Made by a program: the position numbers and the translations under genes. Under the pieces are notes generated by a model that saw only the letters and a program-made list of their open reading frames with translations, was not told the origin of the DNA and made no database searches. This document shows positions 24,130-32,630 of a DNA stretch of 64,000 bases, in pieces. Every line of letters starts with the position of its first letter. The stretch's first letter is position 1. The stretch comes from DATCMU01 sp036563245 (lineage in GTDB: Bacteria; Pseudomonadota; Alphaproteobacteria; Rhizobiales; Devosiaceae). Location of the stretch: contig DATCMU010000053.1 of NCBI GenBank assembly GCA_036563245.1, positions 62,001-126,000 of the forward strand, given 5' to 3'.

Positions 24130-25320
24130 CTACCGTTCGACCAGCGCAACGCGCGAGTTGTACCAGTTCATGAAGGCCGAGGTGACCAGTGACAGGAACA
24201 GGTAGACCAGCATGGTGATGAACACCACTTCAAGCGCCCTGCCGGTCTGGTTGAGCGTTGTATTCATGAACACGCTCACCAGGTCCGGGAACCCGATGGC
24301 GACCGCCAGCGACGAATTCTTGGTCAGGTTCAGGAACTGGCTTGTCAGGGGCGGCACGATGACGCGCATCGCCTGTGGAATGATCACGAGCCTCAACCGG
24401 TCGCCATCCTTCAGACCCAATGCCTGAGCCGCTTCGGTCTGGCCCCAGTTCACAGACAGGATGCCAGCCCGCACGATCTCGGAAATGAAGGTTGCGGTAT
24501 AAAGGATAAGCCCGAGAAGAAGCGCCACAAGTTCCGGCGGCAGCGCAAGTCCGCCGCGGAAATTGAAGCCTTTGAGAACCGGAGTTTCGAAGGTCAGACT
24601 GGTTCCCGACACGAACCAGGCGATGGTCGGAACCACGAGGAGCAGCCCAATGGCCGTCCACAGCACCGGAAAACGCCGGCCCGTGGCCTCCAGACGTGCG
24701 CGCGCCCAGCGCCGCAACACGAATATGCCGACGATGGCAATCACAATCCCCGCTACGACCCACGCGAAATCGTGGCCGACGACCGGCCGCGGAACATAGA
24801 GCCCGCGCTGGTTGAGAAAGATTTCATCGAAGACCGACAAGCTGTTCTTGACTGCCGGCAGCGATTTCAGCACCGCGAAGTACCAGAACACCAGCTGCAG
24901 CAGCAATGGCACGTTGCGCAAGGCTTCAACATAGACGAGCGCGATGCGCGAAATGATCCAGTTGTGGGACAGGCGCATGATGCCCACGAGAAACCCCAAC
25001 AGCGTCGCAAACACTATCCCGATCACCGAGACCAGCAACGTGTTGATGACACCGACCAGAAAGGCGGTGAAATAGGTCGACGAGCGATCGTACGCGATCA
25101 AGGCATATTGAATGTCGAATCCCGACGTATGCCAGAAGAAGTCGAAACCGGTCGTCTTGTTCTGCGACGCCAGATTGTGAATCGTGTTGTTGGCAATGAA
25201 CCAGACGAACGCGATCAGCAGAACGGCAGTGATCGTCTGATAGGCGCGCCCCCTGATGACCGGATCATTCAGAAATGCGGTTTTGGTTGCCGCATCCTGC
25301 GGCAATTCGCGACTGGCCAT
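24130..25320 (-). CDS. aapQ: General L-amino acid ABC transporter, permease AapQ
   Basis: A 396-residue polytopic permease. The AapQ-type insert and TSGFDIQYALIAYDRSS region lie in the N-terminal half. The cytoplasmic coupling loop EAAQALGLKDGDRLRLV followed by IIPQAMRVI is near residues 310-335, and multiple helices extend to the C-terminus. It pairs with AapM to form the translocation path. It starts 108 bases after aapJ; the gap carries a strong hairpin that probably lowers its expression relative to the binding protein. Confidence 0.93.
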   Translation of the reverse strand: MASRELPQDAATKTAFLNDPVIRGRAYQTITAVLLIAFVWFIANNTIHNLASQNKTTGFDFFWHTSGFDIQYALIAYDRSSTYFTAFLVGVINTLLVSVIGIVFATLLGFLVGIMRLSHNWIISRIALVYVEALRNVPLLLQLVFWYFAVLKSLPAVKNSLSVFDEIFLNQRGLYVPRPVVGHDFAWVVAGIVIAIVGIFVLRRWARARLEATGRRFPVLWTAIGLLLVVPTIAWFVSGTSLTFETPVLKGFNFRGGLALPPELVALLLGLILYTATFISEIVRAGILSVNWGQTEAAQALGLKDGDRLRLVIIPQAMRVIVPPLTSQFLNLTKNSSLAVAIGFPDLVSVFMNTTLNQTGRALEVVFITMLVYLFLSLVTSAFMNWYNSRVALVER

Positions 25321-25390
25321 GCATCCCCCCGGACTCCTGCGAAGCAGGCTTCGCCCGACAACGCGCGCATCACGCAGCTGTCATCGAAAT

Positions 25391-25415
25391 CCCCGGCGCA
25401 AGTGTTGCGCCGGGG
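25391..25415 (-). promoter_or_regulatory. Intercistronic hairpin between aapJ and aapQ
   Basis: An 11-bp perfect stem, CCCCGGCGCAA with TTGCGCCGGGG, has a 3-nt loop and lies 13 bases after the aapJ stop. Such hairpins partly terminate or stabilise the upstream message, so that binding protein exceeds permease. Confidence 0.8.
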
Positions 25416-25428
25416 CGAGTTCATGATC

Positions 25429-26445
25429 CTAGCGGATCGGCGGTGCGTACTGGATGCCGCCCTTGGTCCACAGGGCATTGATGCCGCGCTCAAGGCCCAT
25501 CGCTGTGTTGGGGCCGACATTGCGGTCGTACATCTCGCCGTAATTGCCCAACGCCTTGATGATGTTGTAAGCCCAGCTCTTGTCGAGACCGAGCGGAGAG
25601 CCGAAGTCACCCTCAACGCCAAGCAAACGCTTGATCGAGGGATTATCGGAGCCGAGCATGTCGTCGACATTGGCCTGGGTCACGCCAAGCTCTTCAGCAT
25701 CGAGGAGAGCGAAATACACCCAGCGGGCGATGTTGAACCAGGTATCATCGCCCTGGCGCACGGACGGGCCGAGCGGCTCCTTGGAGATGATTTCGGGCAG
25801 GATGATGTAGTCCTTGGGATTGGCGAACCGGGTACGGTCAGCCGCAAGACCCGAGGAGTCTGTGGTGTAGGCATCGCAGCGCCCGCCCTCGAATGCCGCG
25901 ACCGTTTCAGGGCGGCCAGCAAACACGACCGGCGTATAGCTGAGGTTGTTGGCGGACATGTAGTCAGCCATGTTCAGTTCGGTCGTCGTGCCGGACTGCA
26001 CGCAGATATTGGCGCCGTCGAGATCCTTGACGGACGTGACGCCGGAATCCTTGCGCACCATGAAGCCCTGGCCGTCATAGAACATCACGCCGGCAAAGTT
26101 GATACCAAGAGTGGTGTCGCGGCTCATCGTCCAGGTGGTGGTGCGAGACAGCACATCGATTTCACCCGACGACAGCGCCGCAAAGCGCTCGGAGGTGTTC
26201 AGCGGCGTGAAACGCACAGCCTGCGGATCGTTGAAGATGGCGGCGGCCATTGCTCGACAATAGTCCACCTCGAGACCGGACCAGTTGTTGTTCTCGTCCG
26301 GGATAGAGAAACCTGCAACGCCTTCAGTGACGCCACACTGGAGGAATCCCTTGGCCTTGACGTCGGAAAGGGTATCGGCTTGCGCAGCGGATACCGTTAG
26401 ACCTACTGCCGCCACTGCGGTGACGACAACGAGTTTGATATTCAT
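25429..26445 (-). CDS. aapJ: General L-amino acid ABC transporter, substrate-binding protein
   Basis: A 338-residue periplasmic binding protein. The signal peptide is about 23 residues (ending AQA before DTLSD). Family features include GFLQCGVTEGVAGFS, GLEVDYCRAMAAAIF, DLDGANICVQSGTT and the C-terminus ALWTKGGIQYAPPIR. It delivers L-amino acids to AapQMP. It is first in the operon and divergent from metC across 217 bases holding a palindrome and a hairpin. Sulfur or nitrogen control is plausible from context but not shown. Confidence 0.94.
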   Translation of the reverse strand: MNIKLVVVTAVAAVGLTVSAAQADTLSDVKAKGFLQCGVTEGVAGFSIPDENNNWSGLEVDYCRAMAAAIFNDPQAVRFTPLNTSERFAALSSGEIDVLSRTTTWTMSRDTTLGINFAGVMFYDGQGFMVRKDSGVTSVKDLDGANICVQSGTTTELNMADYMSANNLSYTPVVFAGRPETVAAFEGGRCDAYTTDSSGLAADRTRFANPKDYIILPEIISKEPLGPSVRQGDDTWFNIARWVYFALLDAEELGVTQANVDDMLGSDNPSIKRLLGVEGDFGSPLGLDKSWAYNIIKALGNYGEMYDRNVGPNTAMGLERGINALWTKGGIQYAPPIR

Positions 26446-26558
26446 TTTCCCTAACCCTTTTCTTGTATTCCTTGCACTTCGCTCTCGGCGAAGCTACGCG
26501 AGGAAACCCTCGATGTGATTTTTCACATTTCGAAAGCCCACTTGAAGAAGATCGAAGA

Positions 26559-26574
26559 TTGACCGATTGGTCAA
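26559..26574. promoter_or_regulatory. Dyad between aapJ and metC, candidate operator
   Basis: TTGACC-GATT-GGTCAA is a perfect inverted repeat with 6-bp arms, placed in the divergent intergenic region. Each arm also resembles a -35 hexamer. The binding protein is unknown. Confidence 0.5.
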
Positions 26575-26617
26575 GTCCATTGAACCTGACCTTCGACCTG
26601 GGTGGCCTCAGAAAGTG

Positions 26618-26635
26618 GGCGTTTGGGAAAACGCC
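26618..26635 (+). promoter_or_regulatory. Leader hairpin of metC
   Basis: GGCGTTT-GGGA-AAACGCC is a 7-bp perfect stem with a tetraloop, 27 bases before the metC start codon. It could modulate translation or stability. It does not match SAM riboswitch consensus features that I can recognise. Confidence 0.45.
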
Positions 26636-26662
26636 ATATATTACAATAGATAAGGTGAGCGT

Positions 26663-27844
26663 ATGAACAAACGGAATCATGTTGGTGAGGTCACTGAGGG
26701 CGTTGAAACGACCCTGACCCATGCCGGACGGGAGCCTGCAAACCAGTACGGTTTTGTGAACACGCCGATCGTGCGCGGGTCCACGGTCGTGTTTCCCACC
26801 CTGTCCGCACTTGAGGGGGGAAAACAGGATTACGTGTACGGCCGGCGCGGCAATCCCACGAGCGAATCGGTTCAGGCGCTGGTGACCGAACTCGAAGCGG
26901 CGCACGGTACGCTTCTCGCCCCCTCGGGGCTTTCGGCCATCACGATCGCCATTCTGAGCACGGTCAAGGCGGGCGACGAAATTCTGGTCACCGACAGTGT
27001 CTACGGACCCACGCGGACATTTTGCGACGGCGTGCTGCATCGCATGGGGGTGACCGCGCGCTACTACGATCCACGGATCGGATCTTCGATCGCCGGACAG
27101 ATCACCGAGCGTACCAGGGCGATCTTCGTGGAGAGTCCCGGCTCGCTCACCTTCGAAGTGCAGGACCTGCCCGCCATAGCGGCCGCGCGCGGTGAGCGCG
27201 ATGTAAAAATCATCGTCGACAATTCCTGGGCGACGCCCTTGTTCCATCGCCCGCTGGCGCTCGGCGCCGATCTGGTTGTGCACGCGGGCACCAAGATGTT
27301 CGTGGGGCACTCGGACGCCATGTTCGGAACGATTTCGGCCAATGAAGGCGCATGGAAATCCCTCCTGGATACGCACGGCCAGTTGGGTATCTGCGTTGCG
27401 CCCGAAGATGCGTTCCTGGCGGCGCGCGGCATCCGCACGCTGGCCATAAGGATGAAGGAGCACCACACCCGTGCGCTGGAGCTAGCCGCCTGGCTCGAGC
27501 AGCAACCAGGTGTCGAGCGCGTCCTGCATCCCGGTCTGGCATCACACCCCGATCATGACCTTTTCCGGCGCGACTTCGCGGGTGGCGGCAGCCTGTTCGC
27601 CATCGCGCTTTCCCCTCGCCCCCACGCCGCACTCGCCGCTTTCATGGACGGGATGCGGCTGTTCTCGATGGGATATTCCTGGGGAGGATATGAGAGCCTG
27701 ATCCTGCCCACCCGGCCGGCCTCGATCCGCACCGCGACAAGCTGGGATGCAACCGGCCCACTGGTGCGCATCCATGTCGGGTTTGAAGACGCTGATGACC
27801 TGAGACGCGATCTGACCGAGGGTTTGCAGCGTTATCTCGCCTAA
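26663..27844 (+). CDS. metC: Cystathionine beta-lyase
   Basis: A 393-residue PLP enzyme of the Cys/Met metabolism family. The PLP lysine is K211 in VVHAGTKMFVGHSD. YVYGRRGNPTSE (58-69), LAPSGLSAITIA (85-96) and the phosphate-binding SWGGYESL near the C-terminus fit cystathionine beta-lyase, which splits cystathionine to homocysteine, pyruvate and ammonia for methionine synthesis. SWGGYESL rather than SLGG favours MetC over cystathionine gamma-synthase. The ribosome site AGGTGA is upstream. It is divergent from aapJ and convergent with the PAP2 gene. Confidence 0.92.
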   Translation: MNKRNHVGEVTEGVETTLTHAGREPANQYGFVNTPIVRGSTVVFPTLSALEGGKQDYVYGRRGNPTSESVQALVTELEAAHGTLLAPSGLSAITIAILSTVKAGDEILVTDSVYGPTRTFCDGVLHRMGVTARYYDPRIGSSIAGQITERTRAIFVESPGSLTFEVQDLPAIAAARGERDVKIIVDNSWATPLFHRPLALGADLVVHAGTKMFVGHSDAMFGTISANEGAWKSLLDTHGQLGICVAPEDAFLAARGIRTLAIRMKEHHTRALELAAWLEQQPGVERVLHPGLASHPDHDLFRRDFAGGGSLFAIALSPRPHAALAAFMDGMRLFSMGYSWGGYESLILPTRPASIRTATSWDATGPLVRIHVGFEDADDLRRDLTEGLQRYLA

Positions 27845-27862
27845 GGCGCGACGACGTGGTCT

Positions 27863-28594
27863 TCAGGACTTCGCGCGCCAGATGGCGCTGATGACGGCGA
27901 GATCCTTGGTCCGTACCCGATCGCCCTCGCGGATGAACAGCCATCCGCGATCCGCGCAGTAGTTTCGGATCGCGTAGGCGCCAAGCGTGCCAAAGACGAT
28001 TCCGCCCAGCACATCCGAGGGATAGTGCATGCCCACCATGATCCGCGAGAGCGCCACGAGTGCCGCAAGGATCATTGCCGGCCAGGTGAGCCTGGGCCAA
28101 AGGAATCCCACCACGAACCCCAGCGCCACGATTGTCGTCGTGTCGCCGGATGGAAACGACTGATAGTGCCAGTCGTTGAATACGGGATGAAACACGGCAA
28201 AGCCGTCAACGTCGAGCTGCACCGGGCGGGCGCGACCGACAAGGCGCTTGACGAGGTTGGCGGCAAGGCCGGGAAGTCCGGTCCCGAACAGCACGAACGC
28301 GGCAACAGCGGACGTGCGCAGAAACGCTTCGCGTCGCGCTCCGGACGTCAGCCGCGAAACGACAAGGCAAGTCAGCGCGATGAGGGCTGCGGGTATCAGA
28401 AACCAGTCGGACTTGCCGAGCCGCGTGATATATCGAAACGGCACGATTGTCGCATCGGGCAAGGCACGCACCAGATGCGTTATGGGAATGTCGAGCGCAA
28501 GCAACAGAACGAAGGCCGCTGCGAGCAGCAACACATTGCGCGTCAGGCGCGCACTTTCGAGGCCCGGCGGCCACTCTCGCGTGAGATCGAACAT
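27863..28594 (-). CDS. PAP2-family membrane phosphatase with variant motif
   Basis: A 243-residue inner-membrane protein with about six helices and the three acid-phosphatase motifs. C1 is K116-x6-R123-P (KRLVGRARP), C2 is FPSGD at 147-151, and C3 is SR-x5-H-x3-D (S183, R184, H190, D194). The family dephosphorylates lipid phosphates such as undecaprenyl pyrophosphate, phosphatidate or lipid A. C2 has PSGD where most members have PSGH, losing the usual general-acid histidine; motifs C1 and C3 are intact. It is convergent with metC (18-base gap). Confidence 0.88.
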   Translation of the reverse strand: MFDLTREWPPGLESARLTRNVLLLAAAFVLLLALDIPITHLVRALPDATIVPFRYITRLGKSDWFLIPAALIALTCLVVSRLTSGARREAFLRTSAVAAFVLFGTGLPGLAANLVKRLVGRARPVQLDVDGFAVFHPVFNDWHYQSFPSGDTTTIVALGFVVGFLWPRLTWPAMILAALVALSRIMVGMHYPSDVLGGIVFGTLGAYAIRNYCADRGWLFIREGDRVRTKDLAVISAIWRAKS

Positions 28595-28655
28595 GGCTGA
28601 TCCATCTGCGATTTTCGGGCCGGCGTCAATTCCAATGGATGATGCGGTCGCATGC

Positions 28656-28684
28656 TTGCTCTTGCGCCCATGAATGTGTAATCC
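28656..28684 (+). promoter_or_regulatory. Probable promoter of tRNA-Pro
   Basis: TTGCTC (28656-28661) and TAATCC (28679-28684) are spaced by 17 bases and end 22 bases before the tRNA. Confidence 0.45.
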
Positions 28685-28706
28685 GTTTGGCTCTGGACCG
28701 CCTTCT

Positions 28707-28783
28707 CGGGGTATAGCTCAGCCTGGTAGAGCACTGGTTTTGGGAACCAGGGGCCGCAAGTTCGAATCTTGCTACCCCGACCA
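28707..28783 (+). tRNA. tRNA-Pro (TGG anticodon)
   Basis: The acceptor CGGGGTA pairs with TACCCCG. The anticodon arm CTGGT-TTTGGGA-ACCAG carries TGG, the T-arm is GCAAGTTCGAATCTTGC, and CCA is encoded at 28781-28783. Confidence 0.95.
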
Positions 28784-28807
28784 GCGGATGGAACAGGGAT
28801 TGAACGC

Positions 28808-29113
28808 ATGACAGCGCGTATCTATCGTCCGGCCAAGACGGCCATGCAATCGGGCAAGCGCGGGACCCGCCAATGGGTTCTGGTATTCGACGAGGAGTCG
28901 CCGCGCGAGATCGAGCCGCTGATGGGCTACACCTCGTCGCGCGACACCAAACAGCAGCTTCGTCTTCGCTTCGATACGCTCGAAGAAGCCGAGCATTACG
29001 CACGTAGCGCCGGAATTGCCTACACGGTGCAGCCGGCGCATGATTCGCCGGCCAAGCGCGTCAGCTATTCCGACAACTTCCGCTTCGACCGTCGCAGTCC
29101 CTGGACGCACTGA
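28808..29113 (+). CDS. ETC complex I subunit (NDUFS4/18-kDa-like)
   Basis: A 101-residue protein matching the NADH-ubiquinone oxidoreductase NDUFS4 domain: ARIYRPAKTAMQSGKRGTRQW at the start, GYTSSRDTKQQLRLRF, LEEAEHYARSAGIAY and the ending RKSY-like KRVSYSDNFRFDRR with a final PWTH. In alphaproteobacteria and mitochondria it is a peripheral accessory subunit at the matrix or cytosolic arm of complex I. It supports the alphaproteobacterial assignment. It follows tRNA-Pro by 24 bases and is often found next to it, and it ends at a clear terminator. Confidence 0.92.
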   Translation: MTARIYRPAKTAMQSGKRGTRQWVLVFDEESPREIEPLMGYTSSRDTKQQLRLRFDTLEEAEHYARSAGIAYTVQPAHDSPAKRVSYSDNFRFDRRSPWTH

Positions 29114-29135
29114 GCAGCACACGCCTGACAAGAAC

Positions 29136-29165
29136 AAGCCCGCGCCTTGTGCGCGGGCTTTCTAT
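29136..29165 (+). terminator. Rho-independent terminator after the complex I subunit
   Basis: A 10-bp stem AAGCCCGCGC/GCGCGGGCTT (29136-29145 with 29151-29160) has loop CTTGT, then TCTATT. Confidence 0.85.
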
Positions 29166-29207
29166 TGAGGGGTCTTTGCACAAAAGTCCCTGATCCCTCG
29201 GGACGCT

Positions 29208-30359
29208 CTAGACCTCGCTGAGCGCCACCCAGGCAGAGTTCTCGTGCGCGGATTTCACCGCGGCGGTAATGAATTCCATGCCTTCGACACCGTCGGAAAG
29301 GCTGGGCAACAATTCGGCATTGCCTTCCCCGCCGCCGCGAATGATTTCGGCGAACTGCCGGTAAAGCGTGGCGAATGCCTCGAGATAACCTTCGGGGTGG
29401 CCGGCAGGAATCCGGGTAACCGCGGCAGCCGAGGGCATTCCGCCCGCGCCGCCACGCGTCAGGATGCGTGTAGGTTCGCCAAACGGGGTGTAGCGCATGG
29501 CGTTGGGCTCGGCCTGCATCCATTCGATGCCGCCCTTGGTTCCATAGACGCGCAGTTTCAGTCCGTTTTCATGTCCCGGCGCGACCTGGCTTGCCCAGAG
29601 CATGCCACGGGCGCCGCCGACGAAGCGCAGCATGATGTGGACATTGTCGTCCAGTTGCCGCCCTTGCCCGAAGCTCGTCAGGTCCGCACTGAGCGCCTCG
29701 GTTCGCAGTCCGGTCACGAAGCGCAGGAGATTATAGGCGTGAGTGCCGATGTCGCCAATGGCCCCGCCAGCCCCGGAACGTGCCGGGTCGGTTCGCCATT
29801 CGGCCTGCTTGTTGCCGCTCTGCTCCACGGGCCCGGTCATCCAGTCCTGCGGATACTCCGCCTGAACAACGCGAATCGTGCCGAGCATTCCGCTGAGCAC
29901 CATCTCCCGCGCCTGCCGGACAAGCGGATAACCGGTATAGTTGTGAGTGAGCAGGAACTTGGCGCCATTGGCCGGCTTGAGCATGGCCAGTGCCCGGGCA
30001 TCCTCAAGTGTCGAGGTGAGCGGCTTGTCGCAGATCACATGAATGCCGGCTTCAAGGAACGCCTTGACCGGCCCGAAATGCACATGGTTCGGCGTGACGA
30101 TCGATACCGCTTCTATGCCGTCCTCACGCGCTGCCTCGGCACGGGCCATTTCGGCGTAGTCGGTGTAGATCCTGTCTTCCGCCAGACCGAGTTGACGGCC
30201 GGATTCACGCGCCACCTCCGGCCGCGACGAAAGTGCCCCGGCCACGAGTTGGTAGTCGCCGTCTATGCGCGAGGCGACACGATGCACATACCCGATGAAG
30301 GCGCCCTGCCCGCCGCCGACCATGCCCAGCCGGATCGGTTTCTGCCCGGTCTCCGTCAT
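29208..30359 (-). CDS. Gfo/Idh/MocA family sugar dehydrogenase A
   Basis: A 383-residue NAD(P)-dependent oxidoreductase. The Rossmann loop is GMVGGGQGAFIG (about 12-23), the conserved lysine segment is ICDKPLTS, and the substrate-side motif GDIGTHAYNL (near 200-210) supplies the catalytic histidine. The family oxidises sugars, inositols or glycosides, often at C3 or C2. It is the last gene of the minus-strand sugar operon, 25 bases after the isomerase at 30385, and pairs with it as a dehydrogenase-isomerase module that is repeated upstream. The real substrate is unknown. Confidence 0.88.
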   Translation of the reverse strand: MTETGQKPIRLGMVGGGQGAFIGYVHRVASRIDGDYQLVAGALSSRPEVARESGRQLGLAEDRIYTDYAEMARAEAAREDGIEAVSIVTPNHVHFGPVKAFLEAGIHVICDKPLTSTLEDARALAMLKPANGAKFLLTHNYTGYPLVRQAREMVLSGMLGTIRVVQAEYPQDWMTGPVEQSGNKQAEWRTDPARSGAGGAIGDIGTHAYNLLRFVTGLRTEALSADLTSFGQGRQLDDNVHIMLRFVGGARGMLWASQVAPGHENGLKLRVYGTKGGIEWMQAEPNAMRYTPFGEPTRILTRGGAGGMPSAAAVTRIPAGHPEGYLEAFATLYRQFAEIIRGGGEGNAELLPSLSDGVEGMEFITAAVKSAHENSAWVALSEV

Positions 30360-30384
30360 TCAAGATGCTCCCTGTTGCTCTTGG

Positions 30385-31440
30385 TCACGAAAGCCCCAGC
30401 ATAGCCCGATTCATGGATGCATCGGCTCCGGAACTGGCGAAATCGTCGAAAGCCTTTTCCGTTACCCGGATGATGTGCTCGGCTATGAATGGAGCGCCCT
30501 CGCGCGCGCCCTGCTCGGGGTGCTTGAGCGCGCATTCCCACTCAAGCACGGCCCACCCATCGAAATCATACTGGGTGAGCTTGGAGAATATCGCGCCGAA
30601 ATCCACCTGCCCGTCTCCGAGCGAGCGGAAACGTCCCGCCCGCTCCGCCCAGCCCTGGTAGCCCCCGTAGACGCCTTGCCTGCCCGTCGGGTTGAACTCG
30701 GCATCCTTGACGTGAAACATCTTGATCCGCTCGTGGTAGATGTCGATATTCTCAAGATAATCAAGGCATTGCAGGACATAGTGGCTGGGATCGTAGAGCA
30801 TGTTGGCGCGCGGATGGTTGTCGAGCCGGTCCAGGAACATCTCGAATGTCACACCATCATGCAGATCTTCGCCGGGATGGATCTCGTAGCACAGGTCGAC
30901 CCCGTTGCGGTCGAACTCGTCCAGGATCGGCCGCCAGCGTCGGGCCAATTCGCCAAACGCCTCCTCCACAAGACCTGACGGACGCTGCGGCCAGGGATAC
31001 ATGTATGGCCAGGCCAGGGCGCCCGAAAAGGTCGCATGGGTCTTGAATCCCATGTTCCTGGATGCGGCGGCGGCCCATTTCAGCTGTTGCACCGCCCATT
31101 CCTGTCTGGCTTTCGGATTGCCGCGCTTTTCAGCAATCGTGAAGCCGTCAAAGGCCATGTCGTAGGCGGGGTGCACCGCAACCAGTTGTCCCTGCAGGTG
31201 TGTCGTCAGGTCAGTGATGACAATGCCGTGCCGGTCGACAATGGCGTGAAGGTCGTCGGCATAGGCTTTCGAGGTCGCCGCCTTCTCGAGGTCGATGAAT
31301 CCAGGAACCCATGAGGGCACCTGGATGCCCTTGTAGCCAAGGCTCGCAGCCCAGCCGGCGATGCCGTCAAGCGTATCGAACGGTGGCTGGTCGCCCGCGA
31401 ACTGGCCCAGGAATACGGCCGGCCCCTTGATCGTGCGCAT
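30385..31440 (-). CDS. TIM-barrel sugar isomerase/epimerase A (AP-endonuclease family 2)
   Basis: A 351-residue xylose-isomerase-like TIM-barrel enzyme. DLCYEIHPGEDLHDG, LYDPSHYVLQ and MFHVKDAEF carry the Glu, Asp/His and His/Asp metal ligands expected on strands 5-8, and AVLEWECALKHPEQGA the last Glu. Members isomerise or epimerise keto sugars, dehydrate inosose (IolE) or cleave 3-keto-glycosides. The ATG at 31440 (MRTIKGPAVFLGQFAG) fits the family. It lies between the two Gfo/Idh genes and probably acts on their ketone product. Confidence 0.85.
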   Translation of the reverse strand: MRTIKGPAVFLGQFAGDQPPFDTLDGIAGWAASLGYKGIQVPSWVPGFIDLEKAATSKAYADDLHAIVDRHGIVITDLTTHLQGQLVAVHPAYDMAFDGFTIAEKRGNPKARQEWAVQQLKWAAAASRNMGFKTHATFSGALAWPYMYPWPQRPSGLVEEAFGELARRWRPILDEFDRNGVDLCYEIHPGEDLHDGVTFEMFLDRLDNHPRANMLYDPSHYVLQCLDYLENIDIYHERIKMFHVKDAEFNPTGRQGVYGGYQGWAERAGRFRSLGDGQVDFGAIFSKLTQYDFDGWAVLEWECALKHPEQGAREGAPFIAEHIIRVTEKAFDDFASSGADASMNRAMLGLS

Positions 31441-31481
31441 CTGCAATCCCCTTGCTTGTACCTGAATTGCGCCAATTGCCG

Positions 31482-32618
31482 TCAGGCAAGGAGCGCCGCG
31501 GCCTCGTCCGGCCCAAGCGGTGCTGGCCGCTCGCACGTGGTTGCGAGGGTGATGGCGTCGCCCGTCTCACCTGAACGCAGGATCGAGGTCATCACATCGA
31601 CGCCGTGCAGGGTGACCGAAAGCGAACAGCGAGGCGTCTTGCCGCTGCGCACTGCCGACATCATGTCCGCCAGCCCGGCGGAACGATAATTGGCAAAGGG
31701 CGGCCCCTCCTTGCGCTCCCAGTTCGGCTTGCCCAGCGGATGGGCCCAGGGCTCCACGGCCGCTTTCCGACCGTCGCGACCCGCCAGCATCAGTTCGCCG
31801 CCAAAGAAATTCGGATCGGGCACGAAAAGCGAGCCCTCGGTTCCGTAGAGTTCCATGTTGTCGTGACCGTGTGCCCAAACGTCCCAGCTCGTCCCGAGGG
31901 TTATGATCGCGCCGTTATGAAACTCGAGGATCGCGTGGATCGTGGTGGGCGTTTCCACCTTGATCTTTTCGCCGGCGCGCGGCTGGCTCAGGATCGTACG
32001 CTCGGTTTCCGCCATGCTGGACATGGCCATCACCCGCTTTACCGGGCCAATCAGCTGAATGAGATTGGCGACGTAATAGGGCCCGATATCAAGGACTGGG
32101 CCCGCGCCGGGCTTGAAGAAGAAATCGGGATTGGGGTGCCACGCCTCCATGCCGTGTCCCATGACGTGGCAGGTGCCGGAAGTGACGCGGCCAATCGCGC
32201 CGCTGTCGATCAGGCTGCGCGCCTGCTGGTGGGCGCCACCGAGAAATGTATCGGGCGCACATCCGACCTGAACGCCCCGGCGTTCTGCCTCGGCCTTGAG
32301 GTCCTGACCTTCTTCAAGGGCAAGGACCAGCGGCTTTTCGGAATAGGCATGCTTGCCCGCCGAAACAATCTGCCTGGTGACCTGGTAGTGAGCGGCGGGA
32401 ATGGTGAGATTGACGACGACGTCGATCTCTGGATCCCCGAGCAGGGCATCGACACTTTCGGCACGAACTCCGAATTCCTCGGCCCGCGCCTTTGCCGCCG
32501 CGGGGACCATGTCCGCAACCGCGCGAATCTCGATATCCCTGAACAGGGGCGCAAGCTGCAGGTAAGCAGTCGAGATATTGCCGCAACCTATTATTCCAAC
32601 ACCGAATTTGTCGGTCAT
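31482..32618 (-). CDS. Gfo/Idh/MocA family sugar dehydrogenase B
   Basis: A 378-residue NAD(P)-dependent oxidoreductase. The Rossmann loop is GIIGCGNISTAYL (about 8-20), followed by YSEKPLVLAL (EKP motif) near 94-103 and the catalytic-region DIGPYYVANLIQL. It is distinct in sequence from the dehydrogenase at 29208, so the operon holds two different enzymes rather than a recent duplicate. It is flanked by the two TIM-barrel isomerases with gaps of 41 and 12 bases, which supports a multi-step oxidation and isomerisation pathway for the sugar taken up by the linked ABC transporter. Confidence 0.88.
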   Translation of the reverse strand: MTDKFGVGIIGCGNISTAYLQLAPLFRDIEIRAVADMVPAAAKARAEEFGVRAESVDALLGDPEIDVVVNLTIPAAHYQVTRQIVSAGKHAYSEKPLVLALEEGQDLKAEAERRGVQVGCAPDTFLGGAHQQARSLIDSGAIGRVTSGTCHVMGHGMEAWHPNPDFFFKPGAGPVLDIGPYYVANLIQLIGPVKRVMAMSSMAETERTILSQPRAGEKIKVETPTTIHAILEFHNGAIITLGTSWDVWAHGHDNMELYGTEGSLFVPDPNFFGGELMLAGRDGRKAAVEPWAHPLGKPNWERKEGPPFANYRSAGLADMMSAVRSGKTPRCSLSVTLHGVDVMTSILRSGETGDAITLATTCERPAPLGPDEAAALLA

Positions 32619-32630
32619 TCTTCCGTCACC

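Noticed and set aside
26580..26662. SAM-II or SAM/SAH-type riboswitch upstream of metC
   Set aside because: The leader has a simple 7-bp hairpin but not the conserved pseudoknot segments of those classes.
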